From Emiliania huxleyi CCMP1516 (lineage: Eukaryota > Haptophyta > Isochrysidales > Noelaerhabdaceae), in contig NW_005201327.1 of NCBI RefSeq assembly GCF_000372725.1, positions 84,313-148,312 on the forward strand: a stretch of DNA of 64,000 nucleotides, in the 5' to 3' direction. Position 1 is the first letter of the stretch, and each line of letters starts with the position of its first letter. Under the pieces are notes generated by a model. That model saw only the letters and a program-made list of their open reading frames with translations. It ran no database searches and was not told where the DNA came from. Positions 20,429 to 29,734 of the stretch are shown here, in pieces. The translations under genes and the position numbers were made by a program.

Positions 20429-21001
20429 TTAGGCGCCGTCGAAGAGACCGGCCCACCTGGCCGGCCGCTCTTCCCCCCTCCCCTCGAAAGCGCGCTCAAT
20501 CGCTCGCTCGTCGCACTCCACCCCCCGAGCCCACCTTGCCGCGCTGCGGGCCTCCCGCCGCCGGCCATCGCGGGACCGCCGCCCGCCGCCACCCCCCCCA
20601 CTCCCCCGCGCCGCCCGCGCTGCCGCCGCCTCCGCGCGCTCTTCCGCCAGCAACCGCTCCCTCTGCGTCACCGCGATGGGCCCCTGGCGCATCCACGACA
20701 AGTCGCGGGCACGCCCTATCCAGGGGTTACTCGAATACGGCGCTCTCCCTCTGCGCAGCTCCGAGTAGTCGCCAAAGCCCCCCCCCAAATAGCCCTCCAG
20801 GCAATCGTCGCAGCACCACTCGCCTAGCTGAGAGATCTGAAGCCCATAGGCAGCAATACTATCGCCCCGCCGCATCTCCTCCTCCGCCGCCTCCATCTCC
20901 TCTCGCGAGAAGTCCCCCAGCTCTGACCAGCCCTCCCGCATCGCCCGGCGCCAGAGCCAAGGCTCGACGCCAAACCCGCGGTAAAACTCCTCAAAGCAGT
21001 C
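20429..21001 (-). CDS. hypothetical protein, 3' exon(s)
   Basis: A 191-codon open frame begins at a likely acceptor (CGCCGCCCCAG then GAC at 21001) and ends at a stop at 20429. It reads D-C-F-E-E-F-Y-R-G-F-G-V, with E-W-C-C-D-D-C-L-E and W-I-G-R-A-R-D-L-S-W downstream, and a Glu/Ala-rich helix before a basic tail. Residue variety and Trp content look like real protein, but I recognise no family. There is no convincing ATG at the 5' end, so the start exon should lie upstream, beyond the satellite array at 21005-21970. If so, the array is intronic. Not known to be expressed. Confidence 0.45.
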   Translation of the reverse strand, partial: DCFEEFYRGFGVEPWLWRRAMREGWSELGDFSREEMEAAEEEMRRGDSIAAYGLQISQLGEWCCDDCLEGYLGGGFGDYSELRRGRAPYSSNPWIGRARDLSWMRQGPIAVTQRERLLAEERAEAAAARAARGSGGGGGGRRSRDGRRREARSAARWARGVECDERAIERAFEGRGEERPARWAGLFDGA

Positions 21002-21004
21002 CTG

Positions 21005-21970
21005 GGGCGGCGGCGAGCTCCCGGTTGCAAATACTCGCCTTACAGTCCAAGATGGCGGCTCGCGCCCCCATCCGTGCACCGGCGTGCCACTCTAGCCCCG
21101 CCTGCCGCCCAGATACCGAGGGCGGGGCGCACTCTTCGACTTGGGCTATTATTTGCCACCGGGAGGGCGGCGGCGGCGGTGTAGGGGCGGCGGCGAGCTC
21201 CCGGTTGCAAATACTCGCCTCACAGTCCAAGATGGCGGCGCGCGCCCCCATCCGCGCACCAGCGTGCCACTCTAGCCCCGCCTGCCGCCCAGATACCGAG
21301 GGCGGGGCGCACTCTTCGACTTGGGCTATTATTTGCCACCGGGAGGGCGTCGGCGGCGGTGTAGGGGCGGCGGCGAGCTCCCGGTTGCAAATACTCGCCT
21401 CACAGTCCAAGATGGCGGCTCGCGCCCCCATCCGTGCACCGGCGTGCCACTCTAGCCCCGCCTGCCGCCCAGATACCGAGGGCGGGGCGCACTCTTCGAC
21501 TTGGGCTATTATTTGCCACCGGGAGGGCGGCGGCGGCGGTGTAGGGGCGGCGGCGAGCTCCCGGTTGCAAATACTCGCCTCACAGTCCAAGATGGCGGCT
21601 CGCGCCCCCATCCGCGCACCAGCGTGCCACTCTAGCCCCGCCTGCCGCCCAGATACCGAGGGCGGGGCGCACTCTTCGACTTGGGCTATTATTTGCCACC
21701 GGGAGGGCGTCGGCGGCGGTGTAGGGGCGGCGGCGAGCTCCCGGTTGCAAATACTCGCCTCACAGTCCAAGATGGCGGCTCGCGCCCCCATCCGTGCACC
21801 AGCGTGCCACTCTAGTCCCGCCTGCCGCCCAGATACCGAGGGCGGGGCGCACTCTTCGACTTGGGCTATTATTTGCCACCGGGAGGGCGGCGGCGGCGGT
21901 GTAGGGGCGGCGGCGAGCTCCCGGTTGCAAATACTCGCCTCACAGTCCAAGATGGCGGCTCGCGCCCCCA
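21005..21970 (-). repeat. 180-bp satellite array with alternating 360-bp higher-order structure
   Basis: Five full units plus a partial one at exactly 180-bp spacing (boundaries near 21184, 21364, 21544, 21724, 21904). Units alternate at diagnostic sites (TCCGTGCACCGG versus TCCGCGCACCAG; GAGGGCGGCG versus GAGGGCGTCG), which makes a dimeric repeat. The sequence matches the 3229-3812 array on the opposite strand. Confidence 0.95.
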
Positions 21971-22063
21971 AGCATCCATGCTCTGATGTGTCGCTTGGGT
22001 CGCCTCTGCTGCTGTGTCTCTGTCTTAGCCAGATATCGAGAGCGCGCGACGACAACCAACCCC

Positions 22064-22109
22064 TTACCCTAATCCTAACCCTAACCCTAACCCTAACCCT
22101 AACCCTAGC
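22064..22109 (+). repeat. interstitial telomere-type repeat block 1 (CCCTAA)n
   Basis: About seven CCCTAA units with two variants (CCCTTA, TCCTAA). The complement is the TTAGGG telomere motif. Confidence 0.95.
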
Positions 22110-22228
22110 CCGAAGAACCCAAAGCATTCACCGAGAGCTCGTGTCGACGGACCGCTGATTCCTCCATTTGGTTTCGGCCCAAACCGGACCATTCTCTTAG
22201 GACTGCACAACGGCTTGAACGCTCTCTG

Positions 22229-22290
22229 ACCCTAACCCTAACCCTAACCCTAACCCTAACCCTAACCCTAACCCTAACCCTAATCCTAAC
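22229..22290 (+). repeat. interstitial telomere-type repeat block 2 (CCCTAA)n
   Basis: About ten CCCTAA units, same orientation as block 1 and 120 bp downstream of it; the last unit is a variant (TCCTAA). Confidence 0.95.
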
Positions 22291-22748
22291 GACACGGTGC
22301 TTCTTAAGAGGTCGTGCGCGTCGCTGCCGACGCATCTCGCGTGTATGGTGTATTTGCAGTGTATTTCGGCGGGGGCGCGCATTAAAAGAACATTGAGGCA
22401 ACACACACGTCCTCGAGCGCCCGAGGACACGAACCAAGCTGCACCTCCTCTCGCTAGAGTTATTGTGGGCTCTTTCCTTTCTACACTTCCTTGCTTTCAC
22501 CGCGTTTTGATGCAGTGAGGGCGGGCCCCTGCTCTTTGAGCCTTGGGGACGACCACGGCCTTGACCACGGCCTCGCTGCAGGGAAGCAGGAACGCGCGGC
22601 ATTGGTGGCACAGAGATCCCTACCGGTGCCGGCAGTGGTAGGCGCACCGCCGCTCTCTCCGCTGTGCCGCCTCCGCCGCTGCCGCCTCGACTGCTGCCGC
22701 CTCCGCCGCTGCCGCCTCGGAGATGCCAGAGCCTTCGAAAGTAGTCGA
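22291..22748. other. spacer with short GCCGCCTCCGC repeat
   Basis: No supported gene. A GCTGCCGCCTCCGCC-type short tandem repeat lies at about 22665-22720. Confidence 0.35.
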
Positions 22749-22855
22749 ACTTGTGAAATTTTCAGTGAGAAACGGGGGCGGCCGAAACGTTTCATGTGAA
22801 ATTCACATGAATTCACATGTGAAAGTGAAAGTGTGAAAATTCACTCACGAACCCT
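22749..22855 (-). repeat. dispersed repeat R1, copy 2 (inverted relative to 3092)
   Basis: Reverse complement of the 3092-3197 block, including the GCCGAAACGTTTC core and the nested CATGTGAA palindromes, ending ...CACTCACGAACCCT. Confidence 0.85.
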
Positions 22856-23002
22856 GGGGCGGGGTCGGGAGCACGGGGAGTGGATGGTCGCTAGGGACGG
22901 CAGAGTTTACCTGAGAGAGGTTTGCACATCGCGCTCGCGGCGTAGCTGTGGGCGCGGTCGACCCAGCCACATGTTTGAAAAATGCAGAAAAATGCACGCC
23001 GT

Positions 23003-23425
23003 TTACAAAATGAACTCTCCTGCGGGAGCGGGAGGCGGCGGCGGACGAGGCGGCGGCGACGGGTCCTCCTCCATCCGATCGAGTGCGTCGGTCCGCTGCG
23101 CCTTGCCGGGCGGCGGCAAGCCTAAATTAGCGCCCGGCCTCGACACCGTCGCCCAGCCGCCGACAGCGGGGCGCTTGCCGTCGGGACGCGCAGTCTCGAC
23201 AGCGGAGCGCGTGCTTCTTGCCGGCGGAGCAGCATGCTCCTCAGCAGCGAGCGCAGAAGCTTTCTTGCGTACCGCCGCCGCGCAGTCCTTATGGATGCGC
23301 GTCGACGCCGGAGACGCCGGACCGAGCGCTTCTCCTCGCTCTAGAGCCACGGCGGGCAGCCCGTTGGCCGCCTCACCGCCCTTGCGAGACCAGGTCGTGG
23401 TCCCGCACCACCAACAGCCGTCCAT
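23003..23425 (-). CDS. hypothetical Cys/His-cluster protein
   Basis: ATG 23425 gives 140 residues. The N-terminus (M-D-G-C-W-W-C-G-T-T-T-W-S-R-K-G) followed by R-I-H-K-D-C about 40 residues later makes a C-x2-C ... H-x2-C arrangement that could bind zinc. The rest is Ala/Arg/Pro-rich and probably disordered, ending in a short acidic and Pro-rich tail. The open frame continues upstream without another ATG. No family recognised; it could be the first exon of a longer gene. Confidence 0.45.
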   Translation of the reverse strand: MDGCWWCGTTTWSRKGGEAANGLPAVALERGEALGPASPASTRIHKDCAAAVRKKASALAAEEHAAPPARSTRSAVETARPDGKRPAVGGWATVSRPGANLGLPPPGKAQRTDALDRMEEDPSPPPRPPPPPAPAGEFIL

Positions 23426-23932
23426 CTGAGCGGCGACGGAGGCCAAGCCCGACGTCTGCGCTTTAGCCGATCACCTGGCCGCCCGCGACGAGCCGCCAGT
23501 CGGCGTGGCGGCGAGGAAGGGAGCGAGAGCACCGCCAGTGCGGCTGGCACCTGTGGCCTGGCCTGCGAATGCTCATAAAGCCTGTTCACCTGTTTTTCAC
23601 ACCTTTGAAAAGGTCGTTCAAACGCACCCTCTCGCCCCGTGCAGCCGGCTGCTTGCTGGTGGCACTAGGGCCGCTGGGACGCGCAAGAAGAATGAGCAAA
23701 AAAGACGAAGATGGCGACGAGCACGAGCATGCCAAAGTGGGACTTCGCGTGCTGGACGAGGGGACATCCAAGCTCTCTTCACAGGGGGTCGGCCGTTACA
23801 GGTGGTCGGCCTGACTGGAGGACGGCCCCGTGCGCGCTCCCAGCGCCGAGCCGCGGCCCCACGCGCCACCTGGGCTGCCTCTGGCACGGCCGGGGTCCGC
23901 CGAGAGGCTGGGCTTGGCCGGCGGCGCGACGC

Positions 23933-25381
23933 ATGGCCTGTGCTGCGGCCATCTCGGACGTTTAAGCGGCGCCAGCCAGCGGCTCGGCCGCGCATCCTTC
24001 ACACACGCCGCCACGACCGGGACGAGCGGCCCCGGTGTCGAGCCATGGTGTGAGCTGCATGTGCGCGGCGGCCGTGGCGACAGCAGGTCCACCAGACGGA
24101 CCTCAAAGCTTGCCGTCGGCGTGCTGTCGTGGCGAGAGCGCGAGACAGCTGCAGAGGAGCCGAGTGCAGTGGCGAGCCAGAAGCTACCTGGGTCACCAAG
24201 TGGTGGATCCTGCCCATTCTGACCAGGGCTGTGCTTTGGTGGGGTTGTGCTTGAGCGTGTGTGAAGTGGGAGTGCGTGCCGGCGGTGTCTGTGGGTGAAA
24301 CAGGCGTGTGTGAGGCCGTAAGAGCCGTGGTATGAGCCAGAGTGGGCTTCATCACCCAAGATAAGGGCGGTTTGGGACAGCTCAGGCTTGATACTGATGG
24401 GGCTTGGCCAGGAGAGAGACAGAGAAGGCGAGGTGGTGAGCTGGGAAGCCGCTTTGTCTGCACCTGGACGTGTCGCGATGAAAAGTGCCAAGAAGCGCCT
24501 TTTGCGGCTATTGCTCAAAACATTTGGAGAGAAGGCCTACATATTATGACTGCATCCATGCGTCTGGTGCATGAGGACTGTGGATCGGGACATTTCACGG
24601 TCGGTGGCGCCGACAATGACCTCCGTAAAGCCCTCACAATCGCTCGGCACGGGCCACCGGGAGTGCTCTCGAGCGCCTACACCGGAGCATCACGAGCCGG
24701 TGTGAGCTTGAAGACCCGAGATAAGTGCGGTCTGGGACAGCTCAGGCTTGCTACTGATGGGCCTGGGCCAGGAGAGCGACAGAGAATGCGAGGTGGTGAC
24801 CTGAGAGCAGGAAATAGCGCTTCGTGGCAGGTGCTTCGCGACAAGTTTAGGCGCGGACAATGCAGCTTCTCAGCTCACCACCTCGCCTTCTCTGTCGCTC
24901 TCCTGGCCCAGGCCCATCAGTATCAAGTCTGAGCTGTCCCAAACCGTCCTTATTTTGGGTGATGAAGCCCACTCTGGCTCATACCACGGCTCTTACGGCC
25001 TCACACACGCCTGTTTCACCCACAGACACCGCCGGCACGCACTCCCACTTCACACACGCTCAAGCACAACCCCACCAAAGCACAGCCCTGGTCAGAATGG
25101 GCAAGGGCTACCACTTGGTGACCCAGGTAGCTTCTGGCTCGCCACTGCACTCGGCTCCTCTGCAGCTGTCTCGCGCTCTCGCCACGACAGCACGCCGACG
25201 GCAAGCTTTGAGGTCCGTCTGGTGGACCTGCTGTCGCCACGGCCGCCGCGCACATGCAGCTCACACCATGGCTCGACACCGGGGCCGCTCGTCCCGGTCG
25301 TGGCGGCGTGTGTGAAGGATGCGCGGCCGAGCCGCTGGCTGGCGCCGCTTAAACGTCCGAGATGGCCGCAGCACAGGCCAT
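23933..25381. repeat. large fold-back structure: ~0.5-kb inverted arms around a ~0.4-kb spacer
   Basis: Left arm about 23933-24453 and right arm about 24870-25381 are near-identical reverse complements; for example GCATGGCCTGTGCTGCGGCC at 23931 is mirrored before 25382, and AGAGCCGTGGTATGAGCCAG at 24321 is mirrored near 24977. A third, direct copy of the inner ~85 bases (GGGACAGCTCAGGCTTG) lies in the spacer at 24719-24803. Both arms are open in several frames because they mirror each other; none has a recognisable domain. No target-site duplication is evident. Confidence 0.9.
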
Positions 25382-25751
25382 CGCTCAAACAATCGGCCGG
25401 TGCTAGGGCCGCCGCAGTCGCCGGTGGGTCCACGGCGATGGGCCTGGTCGATTTCAGCCGACGGGAGGGCAGCAGGGCCGCGTGCGGGGCCTGCGCTTGG
25501 ATGTCCCCGTCGGGCGCACGGTGTGCCCACTGCAGGTGAACAGGCTTTATTCACAGCGATGCCTGATGAGGGGAAGTGGAATTATATATATACGCAGTGG
25601 AATTCGAAATGCACGCCCGATTCGCGGCAAGGGCTTGTTCCGCTAGCCCATACGAGGAGCGTAGATGCTGTTTTACTTTGGTCTCCGCGCAACAGCGCCG
25701 TCGCCGCTGTCCGTGCCTGCCACGAGCGGCCGCAGGCGGCTCTGCAGTGTC

Positions 25752-26584
25752 ATGGATGGCAGCGATCGCGAGCCAGCCTCGGGGCCTTTGCCCAGTTGGG
25801 ACGCGCTGTCAGACGCGCTGTCGGATGCGAGCTGGGACCTCTTCGTGATGCCCGGCGAGCACGCCAACTCACGGTACGACCGCCCGCTTCAGCCTCTGGA
25901 GGCGAGCGGTCTGCTGGAGGAGGAGGAGGCCCGCCCGTATGACTGGGACGGGCAGACAGAGGACGAGGAGCGTAGATGCGGAGTACGGATCGCTGCACAC
26001 CACTCCAGTCGCCGCCGCCACGCGTCTCATTTCACCATATCCAGGGCCCGGATCGCACGCACACGGACAGTGCGAGAGACAGTGGGCAGACAACCATAGT
26101 CGACTAGTTTCACTCTTCAGGACGAGGAGGCTCTCCGTCTCCCAAAGGGCCGCGCCGCGGAGCGCCTCGCGGCGCCCGCCTCCAAGCCGCGCGGGCTGTG
26201 GTTCGAGAGGCGCGGCCGTGACATCGCCGGCGACATCGAGGTGCTTAGCCGGGAGTGGACGCGGCTGTGGGTCATCTCTGTCGCCGTGTCGCTCTGCATA
26301 CTGGCGGCAGACTCGCAGGCCGAGACGCCTTGCTAGCCGTAAGCCCTAGCCACTCTCCCAGGCGCCGCCCCCCCGCAGACTAGCGCCGCTCCGCCCCGCA
26401 CACCACCTCTCCTCAGCCCCTCCCCCCTCTTCCGCAGGCTAATTTGGACGCGGCCGGCCCGCCCGGCGACGCGAGCGGCGGCACGCGGCAGGAGCAGTTC
26501 ATCCGACGGCGAGTGGAGGAGAGGCTCACCGCTGAGGTTTTGCGGGCGGACGAGCAGGCGAGGGGGGGCGGCGCCGTGAGGTGA
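25752..26584 (+). CDS. small single-pass membrane protein, 3 exons, unknown function
   Basis: Exons 25752-25961, 26121-26318 and 26438-26584 give 184 residues in consistent phase. The N-terminal 70 residues are acidic (D-G-Q-T-E-D-E-E). A basic patch (R-G-L-W-F-E-R-R-G-R-D) precedes one hydrophobic segment, W-V-I-S-V-A-V-S-L-C-I-L-A-A, at about residues 118-133. The tail is a charged amphipathic helix (R-Q-E-Q-F-I-R-R-R-V-E-E-R-L). I do not recognise a family; topology predicts one transmembrane helix. Intron 1 (25962-26120) can only start with GA or CG and is flanked by an 11-nt direct repeat ending GACGAGGAG. Intron 2 (26319-26437) is GC-AG. Without splicing, exon 2 would stop at 26334. Confidence 0.6.
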
Positions 26585-26881
26585 CGGATCAGCGAGAGTC
26601 TCGACGGAAACGGGAGACAGATAGTGTCTTGAGGCAGAGAGCTCGTGACCGTGTGTCCCACCTAATGTGCGCCCCAACCAGCAGTCCTGAGCGTACACAA
26701 ACACCATGCCTGGGCTACCGAACAGTACAATATGGAAGTAATATTGCTTACCTCGCGTGACGCGTCGCGAGCGGCGCGGTCATGGCACATCCACATGCGA
26801 CATGGGCGTGCGCGCACGCGAGACACTAAACTAGAAGCCACTCGCTTCGCCCACGGCCGCGGCCATCGATCGACGCCAGCA
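26585..26881. other. convergent intergenic spacer
   Basis: Nothing recognisable; separates two convergent genes. Confidence 0.3.
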
Positions 26882-27787
26882 CTAAAACCCAAACGGGTTT
26901 GCGTCCTCAAGTGGGCGCGCCAGCTCCGAGCCCATGCGTGACATCGTCTTGTCAGACATCAGGCTTTTGAAGCCGCTGCCCATATCGCTCGAGATGCAGA
27001 CTGCTTGCTGGAGATGCGCGAAGTCGGGATCGAGGACCGCATCCAAGCAGAACGCCGCCAGGTCGGCACGGTTGATGGCACCTGCCTCGCCATCGATCAC
27101 GTTCACGATGCCGGTCGGAGCGCCCTGCTTGAGGCCGCCGGGGCGCACGATACAGAACTCAAGGTCGGCGCCGGGCCCGTCCAAGAAGAGGCCCTCCTGC
27201 GCATTCTTGTCGTCCATGATTTTCTGCATCATCGTCTTCATCAGGAGCTTGAAGGTCCATGGCGCCTGGTCCATGGAGTCGCCCGCCCCAACAGTCGAGA
27301 CAACGCAGATGCGCTTGACGCCGTGCGCTTTGCACGCCGCAATTATGTGGGTCGTGCCATCGAAAAGCAGCGTCGGCCCGACCTCCCGTGTCTTGCCACC
27401 GAGCGCGACGACCACGCCCGTGATATTGTTGCCATCGAAGACGTCATCCACATCCGCGCGGTTGAGCACCGAACCCTCCGTCCTTACCATCTTGTCGTTC
27501 ATATAGGGGCTGAAATTGTGCATCGACCCCTTGCGGAGGTCCATCTCGGCATGGTCTCGTGGCGCCGTCAACCGGATTCGATCGCGGACTAGGCAGCTGA
27601 CCTCCTCGCCGCGCTCCAGCGCCTGAAGCACCACCTCGCTGCCAGTGCGACCCGACGCACCAAAGACTGCTATTGTACTCACAGCGTCTGCTGCCCGCCG
27701 CGAGCGGCCGGCAAGGGCGAGCGGGTGCGTGGCGTGAGGAACGAGGAATGCTGCGGCGCTGGCGGAGGCGGCGAGTAGCAGGCTCAT
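26882..27787 (-). CDS. NmrA/atypical SDR-family NAD(P)-binding oxidoreductase, plastid- or secretory-targeted
   Basis: ATG 27787 gives 301 residues, single exon. After a hydrophobic, Ala-rich leader (residues 1-35, M-S-L-L-L-A-A-S-A-S-A-A-A-F-L), the Rossmann dinucleotide site reads V-F-G-A-S-G-R-T-G-S-E-V. Downstream features of atypical SDR/NmrA proteins follow: N-I-T-G-V-V-V-A-L-G-G, R-I-C-V-V-S-T-V-G-A-G-D, and F-C-I-V-R-P-G-G-L. The classical Y-x3-K pair is not obvious. Related proteins in photosynthetic organisms act on chlorophyll or quinone intermediates, or as chaperone-like cofactors; the substrate here is unknown. The leader would fit import into a secondary plastid, by inference. 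The TIR element starting at 27825 sits only 38 bases upstream of the start codon. Confidence 0.85.
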   Translation of the reverse strand: MSLLLAASASAAAFLVPHATHPLALAGRSRRAADAVSTIAVFGASGRTGSEVVLQALERGEEVSCLVRDRIRLTAPRDHAEMDLRKGSMHNFSPYMNDKMVRTEGSVLNRADVDDVFDGNNITGVVVALGGKTREVGPTLLFDGTTHIIAACKAHGVKRICVVSTVGAGDSMDQAPWTFKLLMKTMMQKIMDDKNAQEGLFLDGPGADLEFCIVRPGGLKQGAPTGIVNVIDGEAGAINRADLAAFCLDAVLDPDFAHLQQAVCISSDMGSGFKSLMSDKTMSRMGSELARPLEDANPFGF

Positions 27788-27824
27788 CGTGCACTCTCCA
27801 ACGTGCCGCGATGCGGAGAGAGCT

Positions 27825-28767
27825 CTACTCGCATAATGTGGGTAAACGAAAAAAGTAGCGCCCAATTGGTCTACGTACGGCTTAGTGAGTGGTTGGGGTG
27901 GCCTCAGGCATCCCCAAGGGAGCCTCTGCGGTGCCACATAAGCAGCTTAGGGATTGTCGAGACTTAAAGTGTTTCGTTTGAAGAAACGCAAACCGGACAG
28001 ACGGTACTATGGTCACCAGTAAACGAAAATTCGACTTTGAGGGATCATATCTCAAAAAGCCGGGAGATAACGTCGCATTATTGTTGCATATTATGCCACA
28101 TAAGGTCAAACTTGACCCCAGAAGCATCAAGAACCCGATGCTCCGGCTCGACTGTGCCGGCACACTGCCTCCTCGCGCACGCTGGTGCCAGCAGGCCGTT
28201 GCGGCCCGTGGTGCACCAGAGAGAGAGGTCGACGCGTTGCCCCCGCCGGCGACCCCGCGCGGCTCAGGCCAGCCAGAAGGTGTGTGGTGACGGCACCGTG
28301 GCAGGAGTGCGGAGAAGAGCTCGCCGAACGCGAGCAGCAGATGGCCAAAGTGTGCCAGCGCGAGAGCCTCGCGAGCGGGCGCAGAAGGAGCTCGCCGTGA
28401 CACGATGCCGGGCGGTGGTGGTGCTCTGGCGACTGTGCACAGTGGGCAAAGTCAGGCTGCAACAGGGCAGCACGTTGGTAGTGCCCTGCTGCAGCCTGGC
28501 CTGACATGCACAGGGCGAACAGAGGCGGTACTATCGTCCGGCGCTCGTCACCGAATCTGGGCCAACTTCGACCGCCGCCACAGCTCGCCACGAGCACGCA
28601 GCGACAAAATGTTGACTGTATGGAAGTCGAGGCTGGTCCATAGGAAGAGGCTGCCGTGCGAGCCGGCAGCAGGCTGGCTCGTCGTGGACTGCCGCGGCGA
28701 CTTTTTTCGGTGTCTTTCTTGATAGTACCGAATACGGTACTTTCGTTTACCCACATTCTGCGAGTAG
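27825..28767. mobile_element. non-autonomous DNA-transposon-like element with ~27-bp TIRs
   Basis: Left end CTACTCGCATAATGTGGGTA followed by AACGAAA (27825-27851) and right end 28741-28767 are reverse complements with one mismatch. The 943-bp interior has no transposase-like frame. It contains a second internal AAACGAAAATTCG motif at 28020 and some imperfect inverted sub-repeats. No clear target-site duplication was seen. It lies in the upstream region of the NmrA gene. Confidence 0.75.
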
Positions 28768-29527
28768 GAAACTGCCCGGGAGGGAAAAGAAGAATTCTTG
28801 CATCTTACGTGGGAGAAGAATTTTGCAACAAAACTCTAAATTGGGCACGGGACTGGCGCGCACTGGCACTACATGTAACACAAGGCAAAAGAATTTTACA
28901 ACAAAAGGCGGTCGCACGACACGATTCACGCGACAGGCAGGCGAGGCGCGGGCGACAGCTTCCTCAGAAGCCGTCGCCCGCACCACAGGAGCAGTCACAC
29001 CACTCCCGCTCCGGCGCCCACCCACTCCCCACCCCAGACAAAAGAATCCGCACAGCCCGATTCCGCGACAGACAAGGCGCGGGCGACGGCTTCACCACAG
29101 GAGCAGTCACACGACTCCCACTCCGGCGCCCGCCCTACCCCACCCCAACATCCCCACCGCACGACCCGGCCCCACCCCGACCCGAGCAACCCCGCCCCAA
29201 CCCGACCCGACCCGACCCACCCCGCTCCGCCCCGCCCCGCCCCACCGCACCGCAAGAGAGAGATCTCCTGCGGGGCGCAGGTATGAATATGAAACTAATT
29301 GTGCCTCCTACCACCTACCGATACCGAACAATGCAGGCTCGGAAAGGAAAAACAAACACTCAGGCCCTGCGCCACCGCCACGCTCCGGTGGGTGTCGGTC
29401 GTGGGCCTGACGCAATGAGACACGCTCCGCACCTCCGAAGCCTCCGAACGTTCGATTCGCCCCGTCCGTAACGTCTAACCGCCCGCCGCGCATAACTGAC
29501 TCCTCATCACCTCCCTGCTAACATACA
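28768..29527. other. repeat-rich spacer with element A sequence and a ~75-100 bp duplication
   Basis: Element A relatives at 28786-28905 (AAGAATTTTGCAACAAAACT, GGGCACGGGACTGGCGCGCA). A duplicated block at about 28922-29020 and 29060-29131 shares GGCGCGGGCGAC and CACAGGAGCAGTCACAC. CCCGACCCGACCC simple sequence lies at about 29155-29240. No gene seen. Confidence 0.5.
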
Positions 29528-29620
29528 TATGTAGGAAGGTGAAGAACAGTCAGGCTCGGACTGGACACCGACGCGGTATGGGTGGACGCTGGACAGATGA
29601 TGACGACACGCACGAGCGAC
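29528..29620 (-). repeat. dispersed repeat R3, copy 2 (inverted relative to 10131)
   Basis: Reverse complement of the 10131-10225 block with about five substitutions, including the GACGCTGGACAGATGATGAC end. Confidence 0.85.
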
Positions 29621-29734
29621 ACACAGACACAAACAAGCTCACAAGACACACAGCCAGCGGGCTGCCCCACATCCTGAGTGGGCGTAGACCGCACGCAGAA
29701 TCTTTTTCTTGGCGCTTCAGTCACAAGAGCATTG

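Noticed and set aside
23796-24518. 240-codon minus frame and its near-identical plus counterpart at 24955-25539
   Set aside because: They are mirror images produced by the inverted repeat; no domain, and several frames are open at once.
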